A stretch of 27,275 bases of DNA, from the IMG/VR virus record IMGVR_UViG_3300037847_004163, positions 1 to 27,275 of that record. The stretch is one strand, 5' to 3'. Made by a program: the position numbers and the translations under genes. A model generated the notes under the pieces. That model saw only the letters and a program-made list of their open reading frames with translations. It had not been told where the DNA came from and made no database searches. Positions 9,198-18,037 of this stretch are shown piece by piece. Positions within the stretch are counted from its first letter, which is position 1, and each line of letters starts with the position of its first letter. This stretch comes from a virus.

Positions 9198-12100
9198 ATG
9201 CCAAAACAAACCAATAGTTTTATAAAGGGTAAAATGAACAAAGACCTTGACCCCAGGATAATTCCTGTTGGAGAATATATAGATGCAGAAAATATATTGG
9301 TTACTCAATCAGAAAGTAATGATGTTGGTAGTGTTGAAGCAATTAAAAAACCTCTTGTTGTTACAACAGGAACATCACTTGATCAAGATTATGGATATGT
9401 AATAGGATATTGTTTAGACGCGGAAAATGATTGTGTATATTATTTTACAACTAAGTTTAATAGTATGGGAAGCTCTAATCTTATGGGCTCTGGCGGATCT
9501 ACAACCCTTCAATCGTCTGATAATGCAGCTATTATTAAACATGACTTAAAATTTAACTCTACAACAATTCTTCTCAAATCTAGATATCTTAATTTTGATA
9601 GGCATGCACCTATTACAGGAGCTAATATAATTGATGGGTATTTGTTTTTTACAGACAATAGAAATCAGCCAAGAGTTTTTAATACAAACGATGTTGCTTC
9701 ATATTCAACTACTTCTATATTAGAAGATCAACTTAGTGTAGCAAAATACGCACCTGTATGTGCGCCCAAATTACTTCAACCTAAATATGTAGTATTAGTT
9801 AATGGTGCGGTTGGTGCAAAAGCTATAGTAAATGGTGCGGTAAGTAATAGTGCAAATGTAGCTGTTGATGGTAATTTAACAGGAACAACAATTGCAGTAG
9901 GTATGACAGTCACTGGTACTGGTATAACAGGTACAGTTACAGTTCAAACAGTGACCAGCCAATCTGCTATAGTTTTATCTACAGCTGTAACTTTAGCTGA
10001 TAATACTATATTAACATTCGCTTCTACTGCTGTAACAATAACAACTGCTAACTCTGATTTACAAACAGAAATTGGCGCAGGCAAAAAATTTAAGGTATTA
10101 GATGGAGGAAAATCATTTTTACAAGATGTTTTACAATATGGTACACCTGGTCAAGATCCACCAGCATATTTTTCAAATCCACAAACATTTCCTAATGATA
10201 TTGCTGTAAGTAGTTTAAGTGGAACAGCTTTAGTATTAAATAAACCTGTTACTATATCTGATGGAACACAATTAACATTATTATGTTCTTCAATGGTAGA
10301 TAACTCTGCTAATGATTCTTCGATAGATACAGAGTTTTTAAAAGAAAAATTTGTAAGATTTTCTTATAGATTTAAATACAAAGATAACACATTTTCAATA
10401 ATGGCTCCCTTTAGCCAAACCGCTTTTGTGCCTTCTATTGATACATTTACAGCCGCATTACAAGAAGACGCTTATGAACAAGCTGAGGTAGCAACATTTG
10501 TAAACTCAATAAATCAATTAGAATTAAAAATTGATTTACCATATGAAAACCCTATTACAACTTTACATATAAAAGAAATTGAAATATTAATGAAGGAGTC
10601 TGATAGTCTTGCTGTTAAAGTTGTTGATACTATAAAAGTTAGTACGCTAGACATAACAAATATGAAACAGACTATGGGTACTGGCGCTAATTTAACTCCT
10701 GTATCATTTGGAAAAGTGGGATCAACAAAATTACAAGCATACATACATGATATAACTAACAGAAGACACGAGCTGTATTATGTATATAGATCTGAAGACC
10801 CTTATAAAGTTTTACCTGAAAATCAAACAACAAGAGTTTTTGATAATGTACCTAATAAAGCTTTAGCACAAGAAATAATAAGTAATAGAGTTGTTTATGG
10901 AAACTTTGTAGAAGGAAAACAAATACCTACTGATTTAGATTTTAAACTAAGTGTAGGAAATAAAACAGAAGATGACGAATTTACATATGGTGAATATAAA
11001 AGACATACTTTAAAACAAAATAGAACATATTCTGTTGGTATAGTTTTAGCTGATAGATACGGAAGACAATCACCTGTTTTACTTTCTAAAGAACATTCGT
11101 CTTCGGTTTTAAATAAAAGAAGCACTTTAGGCTCTGAGGTTGGTAAATGTTTAAAAGTAATATTTAATAAAAAAATTACTACAAATCTTTATAGTATTCC
11201 AGATGCTCTAAACGCGGGTGATTATAATCCATTAGGATGGTATTCTTATAGAATAGTTGTTAAACAAAAACAACAAGAATATTATAATGTATATACACCG
11301 GGTATAACATTTTATGATAAAAGCTCGACTGGGGATAATTATAGTTATTTTGCACTTTTTGGTGATAACATAAATAAAATACCTAGAGATGAAATAACAG
11401 AAGGTGCTGCCAACATTGCTATGAAGTTATCTACTAGTAGCGTAGATTTGGATGATATTGTTGAAAACGGAGATAATGCTTTGCAGACAGGTAGTAGAAG
11501 TGTAATTGCTATTGCTGCATTAGATGATTTTGTTGCAACCGCTTCTGATCAAGCTGCCTTTTATAAGGATGATAAAGATTATTTGCATGTACAAACAAAA
11601 GGAGACTATGGCGCTAGCTCAGGTGGTAGTGGTAGTTTAGTAAATTTTGTACCTGGACTTGCGGTATTTGAAACTAAACCTTTTATATCTAAGCTAGATA
11701 TATTTTATGAAACATCTACATGCGGACTAATATCTGATTTAAATACTAAAATAGATGAGGGAGCTGGTGGAGCCGCTCCTGCTGATCTTAAATTACGAGA
11801 TTTATCAACTGGTAATACTGATAAAAATGATTTTGACGAAAGCGTAGCTGACGGCACTTATATACTTAGACTCAGAGCATTCGATGCAAATGGTGATGAA
11901 TTAACCGTTGCTACTAATGATTTATCTATATCAATTACAAGTATAACTTGCAACAGCGCTAGTTCTCGTAATAATCAAACATTATTAAATTCTTTTAGCG
12001 CAGTAAATGATAGCGGTGTTTATAAATTACAATTAGCAGCAGCTCAAGAATTTTTACCAGCACCTAATAATATATACGATATAACATTTGAAGTTACTAG

Positions 12101-13274
12101 TACTGATGGTACTGCTACATTTGAAAAAACTGTAGAAGTAAAAAATGTTGTTCCTACTTTAGCTTTTGCTTCTGGTAATACAGGTAACTGCGTGAGTTAT
12201 ACAGCTAATACAACAGGTATTTTAACTAAAGTAAACTCAGGTACTAGACAAATAGAAGCTAGGAACGGAAGTGCTGATGCTTCCCACGACGAAACTAACT
12301 TAGAAGGCGATATGCCAGCTCCAGGATCTTTAACTCAACATTATGAAAAAGTAAGTGGTGAATCAAGAATACAAGTTGATAGAGATGGTACAATAAGATT
12401 AACATCAAATATTGCTGCAAGTGAAACAGGATTATCATTTGTTTTAAGGGTAACAGATATAGGTGGCCTTACGGCTGATCTTACAGTTCCTTTATGTATT
12501 AACGCAGCTGATACTATAGGTATTTTGTCATCAAGTTGTGCAACACCTAAATTTAGTTATTATGATTATTGTTATGGTGCTGACGGAGGCCAAGACCCCG
12601 GTGATTATTACGAAGAATTTTTTATTCCTTCTACTTTATCATTTTGTTCAAACACTGGTCATTGTACCAGTAATGGTGAAGCAATTATAAGTAATCATGT
12701 TGGTGTAAATCTGTTAAGCAGTGGTTCTACTAAAACAAATTTTATAAATAATGAAAGATTTACCCAAATTTTTATGGGAGGTCAAGCTAGGGTAAATGGC
12801 GGTGTTACAGGTACAACAATAAATGTAGATAGTCTTTCTACAAATGGATTTGTGCTTGAACAAGGTATGGTTGTTAGAAAAGGTGTTGGTACTCTTTCAG
12901 AAGCTACTCTTGGAACTATACAAACTGTCAATTCTCAAACTCAAATAGTAATGAATCAATCAGTAACTGTAACTAACAATGAAATATTAACTTTCAATAG
13001 ACCAACAGCTGAAATAGACGCTGCTAATTTTAATGGCGTTGACTTTTTTGTTAGGATTGCGCCGCATAGTGATGACGCAAGAGGTTATGCAGGATATAAA
13101 GGAGCTAGTGACAGTAATTTTATTGTAGCTGTAGGCTCTACAGATTATGAGGTTATAGTGGGTGCAACATCACATAGTGGTTTAGAAGCAGATGTTGATG
13201 CCTTTTATAGTGCAACTCAACCTCATAGACTATTGGTAAGAAGAAGTGTACTCAGAACTACAAAATTAACATAA
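9198..13274 (+). CDS. Tail nozzle/muzzle-type (stabilization) protein, N-terminal portion with decoration domains (1358 aa)
   Basis: The start FIKGKMNKDLDPRIIPVGEY followed by DAENILVTQSESNDVGSVEA is characteristic of the large tail tip proteins of marine and crAss-like podovirus-type phages, where a beta-propeller-like tube forms the end of the short tail. Further family-like segments are RFSYRFKYKDNTFS (near residue 390), YGRQSPVLLSKEHSS (near 615) and LDIFYETSTCGLISDLN (near 834). Extra beta modules decorate it: a Gly/Thr/Val module near residues 215-275, a partial copy near 332-364, and a third copy near 1199-1266. A cadherin/Ig-like stretch lies between about 850 and 1110 (VTDIGGLTADLTVPLCI at its end). 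These modules probably face outward and could bind host glycans. The protein ends one base before a gene that looks like its missing C-terminal half. Confidence 0.65.
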   Translation: MPKQTNSFIKGKMNKDLDPRIIPVGEYIDAENILVTQSESNDVGSVEAIKKPLVVTTGTSLDQDYGYVIGYCLDAENDCVYYFTTKFNSMGSSNLMGSGGSTTLQSSDNAAIIKHDLKFNSTTILLKSRYLNFDRHAPITGANIIDGYLFFTDNRNQPRVFNTNDVASYSTTSILEDQLSVAKYAPVCAPKLLQPKYVVLVNGAVGAKAIVNGAVSNSANVAVDGNLTGTTIAVGMTVTGTGITGTVTVQTVTSQSAIVLSTAVTLADNTILTFASTAVTITTANSDLQTEIGAGKKFKVLDGGKSFLQDVLQYGTPGQDPPAYFSNPQTFPNDIAVSSLSGTALVLNKPVTISDGTQLTLLCSSMVDNSANDSSIDTEFLKEKFVRFSYRFKYKDNTFSIMAPFSQTAFVPSIDTFTAALQEDAYEQAEVATFVNSINQLELKIDLPYENPITTLHIKEIEILMKESDSLAVKVVDTIKVSTLDITNMKQTMGTGANLTPVSFGKVGSTKLQAYIHDITNRRHELYYVYRSEDPYKVLPENQTTRVFDNVPNKALAQEIISNRVVYGNFVEGKQIPTDLDFKLSVGNKTEDDEFTYGEYKRHTLKQNRTYSVGIVLADRYGRQSPVLLSKEHSSSVLNKRSTLGSEVGKCLKVIFNKKITTNLYSIPDALNAGDYNPLGWYSYRIVVKQKQQEYYNVYTPGITFYDKSSTGDNYSYFALFGDNINKIPRDEITEGAANIAMKLSTSSVDLDDIVENGDNALQTGSRSVIAIAALDDFVATASDQAAFYKDDKDYLHVQTKGDYGASSGGSGSLVNFVPGLAVFETKPFISKLDIFYETSTCGLISDLNTKIDEGAGGAAPADLKLRDLSTGNTDKNDFDESVADGTYILRLRAFDANGDELTVATNDLSISITSITCNSASSRNNQTLLNSFSAVNDSGVYKLQLAAAQEFLPAPNNIYDITFEVTSTDGTATFEKTVEVKNVVPTLAFASGNTGNCVSYTANTTGILTKVNSGTRQIEARNGSADASHDETNLEGDMPAPGSLTQHYEKVSGESRIQVDRDGTIRLTSNIAASETGLSFVLRVTDIGGLTADLTVPLCINAADTIGILSSSCATPKFSYYDYCYGADGGQDPGDYYEEFFIPSTLSFCSNTGHCTSNGEAIISNHVGVNLLSSGSTKTNFINNERFTQIFMGGQARVNGGVTGTTINVDSLSTNGFVLEQGMVVRKGVGTLSEATLGTIQTVNSQTQIVMNQSVTVTNNEILTFNRPTAEIDAANFNGVDFFVRIAPHSDDARGYAGYKGASDSNFIVAVGSTDYEVIVGATSHSGLEADVDAFYSATQPHRLLVRRSVLRTTKLT
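9801..9860 (+). repeat. 30-bp tandem duplication in the nozzle gene
   Basis: Two adjacent 30-bp units each start with AATGGTGCGGT (9801-9811 and 9831-9841) and end in GTA. They encode NGAVGAKAIV followed by NGAVSNSANV. The first 11 and last three bases match while the middle has diverged, which suggests an old in-frame duplication at the start of a beta module. Confidence 0.7.
9846..10290 (+). repeat. Beta-module copies 1 and 2 (partial) inside the nozzle protein
   Basis: The first copy (about 9846-10023) encodes LTGTTIAVGMTVTG, VQTVTSQSAIV and NTILTF. The second, partial copy (about 10192-10290) encodes NDIAVSSLSGTALVLNKPV followed by DGTQLTL. Both share the pattern of a Gly/Thr turn, a strand pair, and a closing strand of the type (N/G)xxLTx. 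A fuller third copy lies at about 12792-12996. Repeats of this kind are frequent decoration domains in phage tail proteins. Confidence 0.5.
12792..12996 (+). repeat. Beta-module copy 3 near the end of the nozzle protein
   Basis: It encodes VNGGVTGTTINVDSL, EQGMVVRKGVGTL, TVNSQTQIVMNQSV and NNEILTF. Aligned by eye to copy 1, the shared elements are TGTTI.V, GM.V, TV.SQ..IV and N.ILTF. The DNA is also similar at the turn (ACAGGAACAACAATT against ACAGGTACAACAATA), so the copies are probably related by duplication or repeated acquisition. Confidence 0.55.
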
Positions 13275-13275
13275 T

Positions 13276-14625
13276 ATGGCAACAACTTTAGACATATCGT
13301 ATTTTAATTCTTTTTACATAAAAAGTTCTTCAGGTTCCCAGTCGTGGCACATTGAAGAAAGTCGTATGAAAGGTGGCTTTAATGAAGTTGCTTTAGATTT
13401 AGGCGTAAAAGCTTATGCTGTTAATGAAGATTATGCTGTTGAAAATAGAAAAAATGCCATGATATATTCTGGTATAATTAATTCTAAAACTGGTACAAAT
13501 GAAACTAACCAGTTTAATTCAGCTTTACCAATTACTAAAGCAGTTAATTCAGCTAATGGTAGTATACAAAAATTACATGCAGAAGAAACTAATTTACTTA
13601 TATTACAAGAAGATAAAGTAAGCAAAGCTTTAATTGATAAAGACGCGATATTTAGCGCTGAAGGAGGTGGAACTGTAACATCAAGTAACTTAGTTATAGG
13701 CCAAATTGTTCCTTTTGCAGGTAAGTATGGAATAAGTAAAAACCCTGAAAGTTTTGCGGTAGACGGTACTAGAAAGTATTTTTCTGATAAAAATAGAGGT
13801 GTAATATTAAGATTATCTAGAGATGGATTAACGCCTATATCAAATCTTGGTATGAGAGATTTTTTTAGAGATAATTTAAAATTAGCTGAAAGAATTGTGG
13901 GAATGTATGATACACATCATGATCTTTATTATATTTCTTTACAATCTGCTGCGGCGGGTGGTAAATCTATGATTCCTAGAAGTGAAAATAGCGGCTTTTT
14001 AGAAACAATTAGTTTTAGCGATTCTATAAACGGATGGACAAGTAGACATGACCTTAGGCCGTTTTGGGGATTTAGTCATAAAAATAATTTTTATACATTT
14101 TATACAGATAGTTTATATAAAATGTATGCTAGTAATATTTATAATAACTATTATGGCGCATATGGTGAAGGTGATACAGCTTATAGCGCACCAGAAATTA
14201 CATTTTCAGTAAATCAAAATTCAGCTCAAGAAAATTATTTTTATTCAATAGATTATGAAGGTGATTCTACATGGAGTGTTAAAAATATAAAAACTAACAC
14301 GCAACCTTCTGGTGATCTTTTTGCAGATCAAGCTAAAAATATAGACGGTTTTAATCAACGAACAGATTCTATAGATTCATATTTAAATGCTTCTATATTT
14401 TATAAAAAAGGCTTACAATATTGTGCTGCATTGCAAAATGATTTATTTGTAAAAGAAAATGAAATATATTTAGGAACAGGTGTTGAAGGATTAGATGTAA
14501 CAGGTTTAAAAGGAAATTATTTACAAATGACGTTCTTTATTGAACGAGATAGTACTAAAAATAGTGGAATAACTCAACAAAGAGCTGAATTAGCTAATGT
14601 TAAAACATCATTCAATCCTCTATAA
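13276..14625 (+). CDS. C-terminal portion of the tail nozzle/muzzle as a separate gene (449 aa)
   Basis: The protein begins MATTLDISYFNSFYIKSSSG and contains GGFNEVALDLGVKAY, AMIYSGIINSKTGTNETNQF, LIDKDAIFSAEGGG, KYGISKNPESFAVDGTRKYF and GMRDFFRDNL. From memory, closely similar strings occur in the C-terminal half of single-chain tail tip proteins of marine podovirus-type phages, following regions like those encoded just upstream. The gene starts one base after the upstream TAA and its own frame is closed by a TAA at 13267, so there is no hidden continuation. The two chains probably assemble into one tail part. No membrane segment or enzymatic motif is seen. Confidence 0.6.
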   Translation: MATTLDISYFNSFYIKSSSGSQSWHIEESRMKGGFNEVALDLGVKAYAVNEDYAVENRKNAMIYSGIINSKTGTNETNQFNSALPITKAVNSANGSIQKLHAEETNLLILQEDKVSKALIDKDAIFSAEGGGTVTSSNLVIGQIVPFAGKYGISKNPESFAVDGTRKYFSDKNRGVILRLSRDGLTPISNLGMRDFFRDNLKLAERIVGMYDTHHDLYYISLQSAAAGGKSMIPRSENSGFLETISFSDSINGWTSRHDLRPFWGFSHKNNFYTFYTDSLYKMYASNIYNNYYGAYGEGDTAYSAPEITFSVNQNSAQENYFYSIDYEGDSTWSVKNIKTNTQPSGDLFADQAKNIDGFNQRTDSIDSYLNASIFYKKGLQYCAALQNDLFVKENEIYLGTGVEGLDVTGLKGNYLQMTFFIERDSTKNSGITQQRAELANVKTSFNPL

Positions 14626-14643
14626 AATGCGTAATAATATAAT

Positions 14644-15396
14644 ATGAGCAATGGAAGCAGCGGAGGTTATGGTATGTACGGCAATTATTATAACGCTCCG
14701 ACAACAACAACAACAACAACAACAAAAACAGGTATGGACCCAACATTAGGACTATTAGGTATGGGATTAAGCTTTTTAGGCGGTCTTTCACAAGCGTCAA
14801 GAGCTAGAAAAGCCCAACAAGATGCTTTAAGCCAACAAAGAGCTTTAGAAAAACAAATTTCTGACCTTGAAAGTACAAGGCAAGATATTATAAATCCTTA
14901 TGCAAATATTAAAGATTTAAGTGGTATGATTACTAATCCATTTGCTAATTTACAAGTTGCTACAAGAGCAGCACAATTAAAAGCACAAGAAACTGATTTA
15001 TCATTAGCTAATACTTTAGATACATTAAGAGCCACTGGCGCAGGAGCAGGTGGCGCTACCGCATTAGCTACAGCAGCTATGAGAAGTAAACTTAATATTG
15101 CTGCGGGTATAGAACAACAAGAGGCACAAAATACTAGATTAAGAGCACAAGGTGAATTCCAAGTGGATAAATTAAGAATGCAAGAACAAATGAGATTACA
15201 AGGTGCTAAAGTCCAAGGCGAGGCATTTGTTTTTGGACAGCAAGAAAGAAGAGACATGCAAAAATTAAATAGGCTAAGTGCAATGGCTGGTGGTTATGCA
15301 CAACAAGCAGCTTCTTATGGAGCTCAATCAGCCGCAGGTACTGGAGCTGCCTTAGGGGCTTTAACAGGTTTAGGTTATTCAATAGCTAATCCTTAA
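14644..15396 (+). CDS. Gly/Ala-rich coiled-coil internal virion protein candidate (T7 gp14-like role)
   Basis: The 250-residue protein has a Gly/Tyr/Asn-rich start, a run of eight Thr, a hydrophobic Gly-rich segment (about residues 38-52, PTLGLLGMGLSFLGG), a long Gln/Ala/Arg-rich helical part, an Ala/Gly-rich stretch (ATGAGAGGATALATAAMRSK), more coiled coil, and a Gly/Ala-rich hydrophobic end. This layout resembles the small ejected proteins of podoviruses (T7 gp14 type), which insert into the host envelope. Its place after the tail genes and before two large virion proteins fits the gp14-15-16 order. The start at 14644 is chosen because the ATG at 14627 runs into a stop after six codons. Confidence 0.55.
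   Translation: MSNGSSGGYGMYGNYYNAPTTTTTTTTKTGMDPTLGLLGMGLSFLGGLSQASRARKAQQDALSQQRALEKQISDLESTRQDIINPYANIKDLSGMITNPFANLQVATRAAQLKAQETDLSLANTLDTLRATGAGAGGATALATAAMRSKLNIAAGIEQQEAQNTRLRAQGEFQVDKLRMQEQMRLQGAKVQGEAFVFGQQERRDMQKLNRLSAMAGGYAQQAASYGAQSAAGTGAALGALTGLGYSIANP
14701..14724 (+). repeat. (ACA)8 microsatellite encoding eight threonines
   Basis: Eight perfect ACA codons form a trinucleotide repeat in the N-terminal linker of the internal virion protein. It encodes a Thr tract just before the first hydrophobic segment. Length change by slippage would stay in frame. Confidence 0.9.
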
Positions 15397-15406
15397 AATT
15401 ATAACT

Positions 15407-16945
15407 ATGGGAGCATACGAAAATCCAACATATTACGGCATAGCGCAAGATTATACAGCTTTTAATAAAGCAATGTTAGGTACATTTGATAGGTATATGC
15501 AAATGTATATGATGCAACAAAGAGCTAAAGCTAAAACTAATGAAGAAGAAGATCCTAATAAAGGCTTTTATAAACTTATAGAAACATTAGACGAAGTTCC
15601 TGAAAAATTTAATGTAGCAAATGCTAATTTATTCGGTTTGAGAGGTACTGTACGAGGTTATTTACCTCAAGCTACTGATGACGAAAAAAGAAGAATTGAA
15701 GCTCAAATAATTGGCGTACGTACATCTTATGATAATATAAATAATTATTATTCTAATGAAGACCTATATAAAGAATTAGATGTAGAAACAAAAATGATTT
15801 TACAGGGTATAGCTACAGGTCAAACACAAATTAAAGAATTTGCAGATCAAAAAAATCCTTGGGGTAATATATATCTTACAAATTCGGAATATGGAAATGT
15901 AGCTATTACTGATATAGGTCAAAGGCTAGGTTTGGCAGAAAGAGATTTTTCAAATGAAAACTTTGGTAGACAAATAGTTAACAATAGTGTTAATAAAGTT
16001 ACAAATCAAATTGAAACATGGCAAGAAATAAATAAGAAAAACGCGTTTGCAGGCTCAGTTGAAAGAGAAGATTTAGTTAAAGATTATGCTGATAAATTAA
16101 AAATAGGTGAAAATTGGGCTGGATATTGGCACAACGAAATGGAGGATGATGATAAGTTTGTTGATGTAACAGGTGATGCAAAAAACGCTTGGTTAAAAGT
16201 AAAAGGTAAATATCCTGGCTTAAGTGTATTAGATGATAATAAAATAGACCTTAGTATGTTTGGTTTTGATATGGTTGATTTTAGCGGTGCTGATAATAAA
16301 ATTATGAAAACATTAAGAGATGCAGCAATAAGAAAACATATTGCCGACGAGCTTAATAATCAAATTTCACCTGAATATTGGACACCTGCTGGAACTGACG
16401 CAACACAAGCTGAAATAAGAATGCAAAATGAAATGAATATAAGAGCGTCAGTAAATGAATTAGCAACTTCATATAACAGCCAAGTAGACCCTAGATTAGG
16501 TCCTATAGATAATTCTAATTCAGGCGCTTCAGGATTTTTAAACTATATACAAAAAAATAAATTTTTCACAGCTAATAATGATTTTAAAGATTATGAAATA
16601 ACTCAAGGAGTTATAGATGATTATTTAACAGGAAGCGAGGGATTAGAAAAAGCTAAACAAATAATGATTGAAAGAATTTCTTTGCAAAGATTTAGAGTAG
16701 AATATACTGAATTAAACAATAGAGAAAAAGTTATAGTAGATCAGTTGGTTGATAACGCAATAGCCAACTTTAAAGAAGCAGCTGAAACAAATCAGGTATT
16801 TAAAATTAGCACAGGTAGATCATTAGATTTTAGAAATTTTGTAAATGATTTAAGTAATGAAATATTTAATAATAATAAATATAACGAAACATTAATAGCT
16901 CCTTCTATACCTGAAGAAATATCATTACCAATAATTACAAATTAA
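15407..16945 (+). CDS. Large helical protein of the internal virion set (512 aa, function unknown)
   Basis: I recognise no enzyme motif. The N-terminus (MGAYENPTYYGIAQDYTAFN, then FDRYMQMYMMQQRAKAK) is aromatic and Met-rich. The remainder is charged and mainly helical with many Asn, Asp and Lys, and there is no signal peptide or membrane segment. Genes of about this size between a gp14-like protein and the giant ejected protein correspond in position to T7 gp15, an internal core protein, so an internal or ejected role is inferred from synteny alone. It starts 11 bases after the previous stop and ends five bases before the next ATG. Confidence 0.5.
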   Translation: MGAYENPTYYGIAQDYTAFNKAMLGTFDRYMQMYMMQQRAKAKTNEEEDPNKGFYKLIETLDEVPEKFNVANANLFGLRGTVRGYLPQATDDEKRRIEAQIIGVRTSYDNINNYYSNEDLYKELDVETKMILQGIATGQTQIKEFADQKNPWGNIYLTNSEYGNVAITDIGQRLGLAERDFSNENFGRQIVNNSVNKVTNQIETWQEINKKNAFAGSVEREDLVKDYADKLKIGENWAGYWHNEMEDDDKFVDVTGDAKNAWLKVKGKYPGLSVLDDNKIDLSMFGFDMVDFSGADNKIMKTLRDAAIRKHIADELNNQISPEYWTPAGTDATQAEIRMQNEMNIRASVNELATSYNSQVDPRLGPIDNSNSGASGFLNYIQKNKFFTANNDFKDYEITQGVIDDYLTGSEGLEKAKQIMIERISLQRFRVEYTELNNREKVIVDQLVDNAIANFKEAAETNQVFKISTGRSLDFRNFVNDLSNEIFNNNKYNETLIAPSIPEEISLPIITN

Positions 16946-16950
16946 ATAAT

Positions 16951-17970
16951 ATGTATAAATTTAAAGACAAAATATTTTCGTTAGATGAAATAAGCAAAGC
17001 AGCTAATACTTCTAACATGAATATAGATGATTATATCCAGAAAGTTGGCATAACACAAGAGCCAGACGAAGAACAGGATTTTCTAAACCCCACAGCACCG
17101 GGTGCGGTTGTGGGAGAAACTACAGCGCCCGATACGGAATCTCCATCGGTAGATGGTTCATTGGAATCAGTAGATAGATGTCCAAGAGGATTTACTAAAG
17201 GGCCAAGTGGTTTATGTGAAAAAAAAGTACCTGGCGGAAATAGAGGTCCTTCAAAAATAACTTTAACTCCACAAATAGCGTCTCAATATTTAGAAGCAGA
17301 AGACAAGTATACAAAACAAGGAAAAGTATTTTCAAAAGACGCGGTTAATTTATTTAATGATAATTTAAGTTTTAATATAGCCCAAGATTTAAACATAGAA
17401 TACTTATCCCCTATACAATTAGTTAACAACCCTGAATTTATTAATGCTTATAAAAAATATGTTTATAATAATTCTAAATTTGATGTGGATGATTTAGAAT
17501 TTAAAGATGAGGCCTTTAACAACGCTATGTCTATTATTCAAGAAAAAGAATTTGAAAGAGACATGGCCGATAAAATAGAAAAGTTTGGCCCTAGTCTAAA
17601 TGATAAAATATTATTAGGAGAAAGACAAAGAAGAGGTAAAACAAATTTTATTAATAGATATAGAAAAGAAGACGGTTCGAATGATTTATTAGAATTAATA
17701 ACTATTAATGCAGATTTACAAAAGCTAATGAGCGATAAAGATATCGACGGCTTTGACAATCAAGAACAAATAAAAAAATTAAATGATAGAAAAAGTGTTC
17801 TTGCTAAAAATTTAGGTTTTGAAGATGATCAGCCTTTTATGTTTAAAACAAGTAATAGAGGCTGGATTAGGTCTGATATGGAAGAAGAATTACCTGATGA
17901 TGAAGAAAAAATAGATTTAGCTGAATATATGGAAGCTATGCTGAATTATTTTAGACATATCAAGTGGTGA
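16951..17970 (+). CDS. N-terminal piece of the giant virion protein, ending at an unusual TGA (339 aa)
   Basis: The N-terminal 35 residues (MYKFKDKIFSLDEISKAANT, then NMNIDDYIQKVGI) form a small helical module I recall at the N-termini of many virion proteins of marine phages, perhaps a packaging or docking tag. An acidic Pro/Thr/Glu linker, a short Cys pair (CPRGFTKGPSGLCEK), and a charged helical region follow. Residues 262-273 (DKDIDGFDNQEQ, codons 17734-17769) look like an EF-hand calcium loop, though position 12 is Gln. The chain ends ...YFRHIKW at TGA 17968-17970, the only non-TAA stop among the 18 terminated genes. The stop lies within a hairpin, and the next long frame has no start codon, so this may be the first part of a 2605-residue protein. 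As annotated it is a complete gene; the join is inference. Confidence 0.6.
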   Translation: MYKFKDKIFSLDEISKAANTSNMNIDDYIQKVGITQEPDEEQDFLNPTAPGAVVGETTAPDTESPSVDGSLESVDRCPRGFTKGPSGLCEKKVPGGNRGPSKITLTPQIASQYLEAEDKYTKQGKVFSKDAVNLFNDNLSFNIAQDLNIEYLSPIQLVNNPEFINAYKKYVYNNSKFDVDDLEFKDEAFNNAMSIIQEKEFERDMADKIEKFGPSLNDKILLGERQRRGKTNFINRYRKEDGSNDLLELITINADLQKLMSDKDIDGFDNQEQIKKLNDRKSVLAKNLGFEDDQPFMFKTSNRGWIRSDMEEELPDDEEKIDLAEYMEAMLNYFRHIKW

Positions 17971-17974
17971 TATG
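17956..17974 (+). other. Perfect 7-bp hairpin around the TGG-TGA end of the 339-residue gene
   Basis: CATATCA (17956-17962) pairs perfectly with TGATATG (17968-17974) around the loop AGTGG (17963-17967). The last sense codon TGG is in the loop and the TGA stop opens the 3' arm. There is no T run after it, so it is not a usual terminator. A stem-loop holding the take-off codon and stop is also a feature of the T4 gene 60 bypass site. Confidence 0.75.
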
Positions 17975-18037
17975 AGATTACGAGCAACAACAACATCAAG
18001 CACGTGGACAATTAAATCATTAATAAGAGCAATATAA

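Noticed and set aside
14627-14647. A six-codon ATG frame just before the gp14-like gene.
   Set aside because: Too short, and it overlaps the better start at 14644; probably chance in the leader.
17968-18015. Read-through or reassignment of TGA as an amino acid.
   Set aside because: Reading through TGA in the same frame meets TAA at 18013 after 14 codons, so it does not connect to the giant gene. Trp is already encoded by TGG.
17972-18037. A 21-codon frame with ATG just after the TGA and a TAATG overlap to ATG 18037.
   Set aside because: The peptide (MRLRATTTSSTWTIKSLIRA...) does not resemble the composition of the other proteins, and its ATG is part of the hairpin arm. It is more likely part of the non-coding gap.
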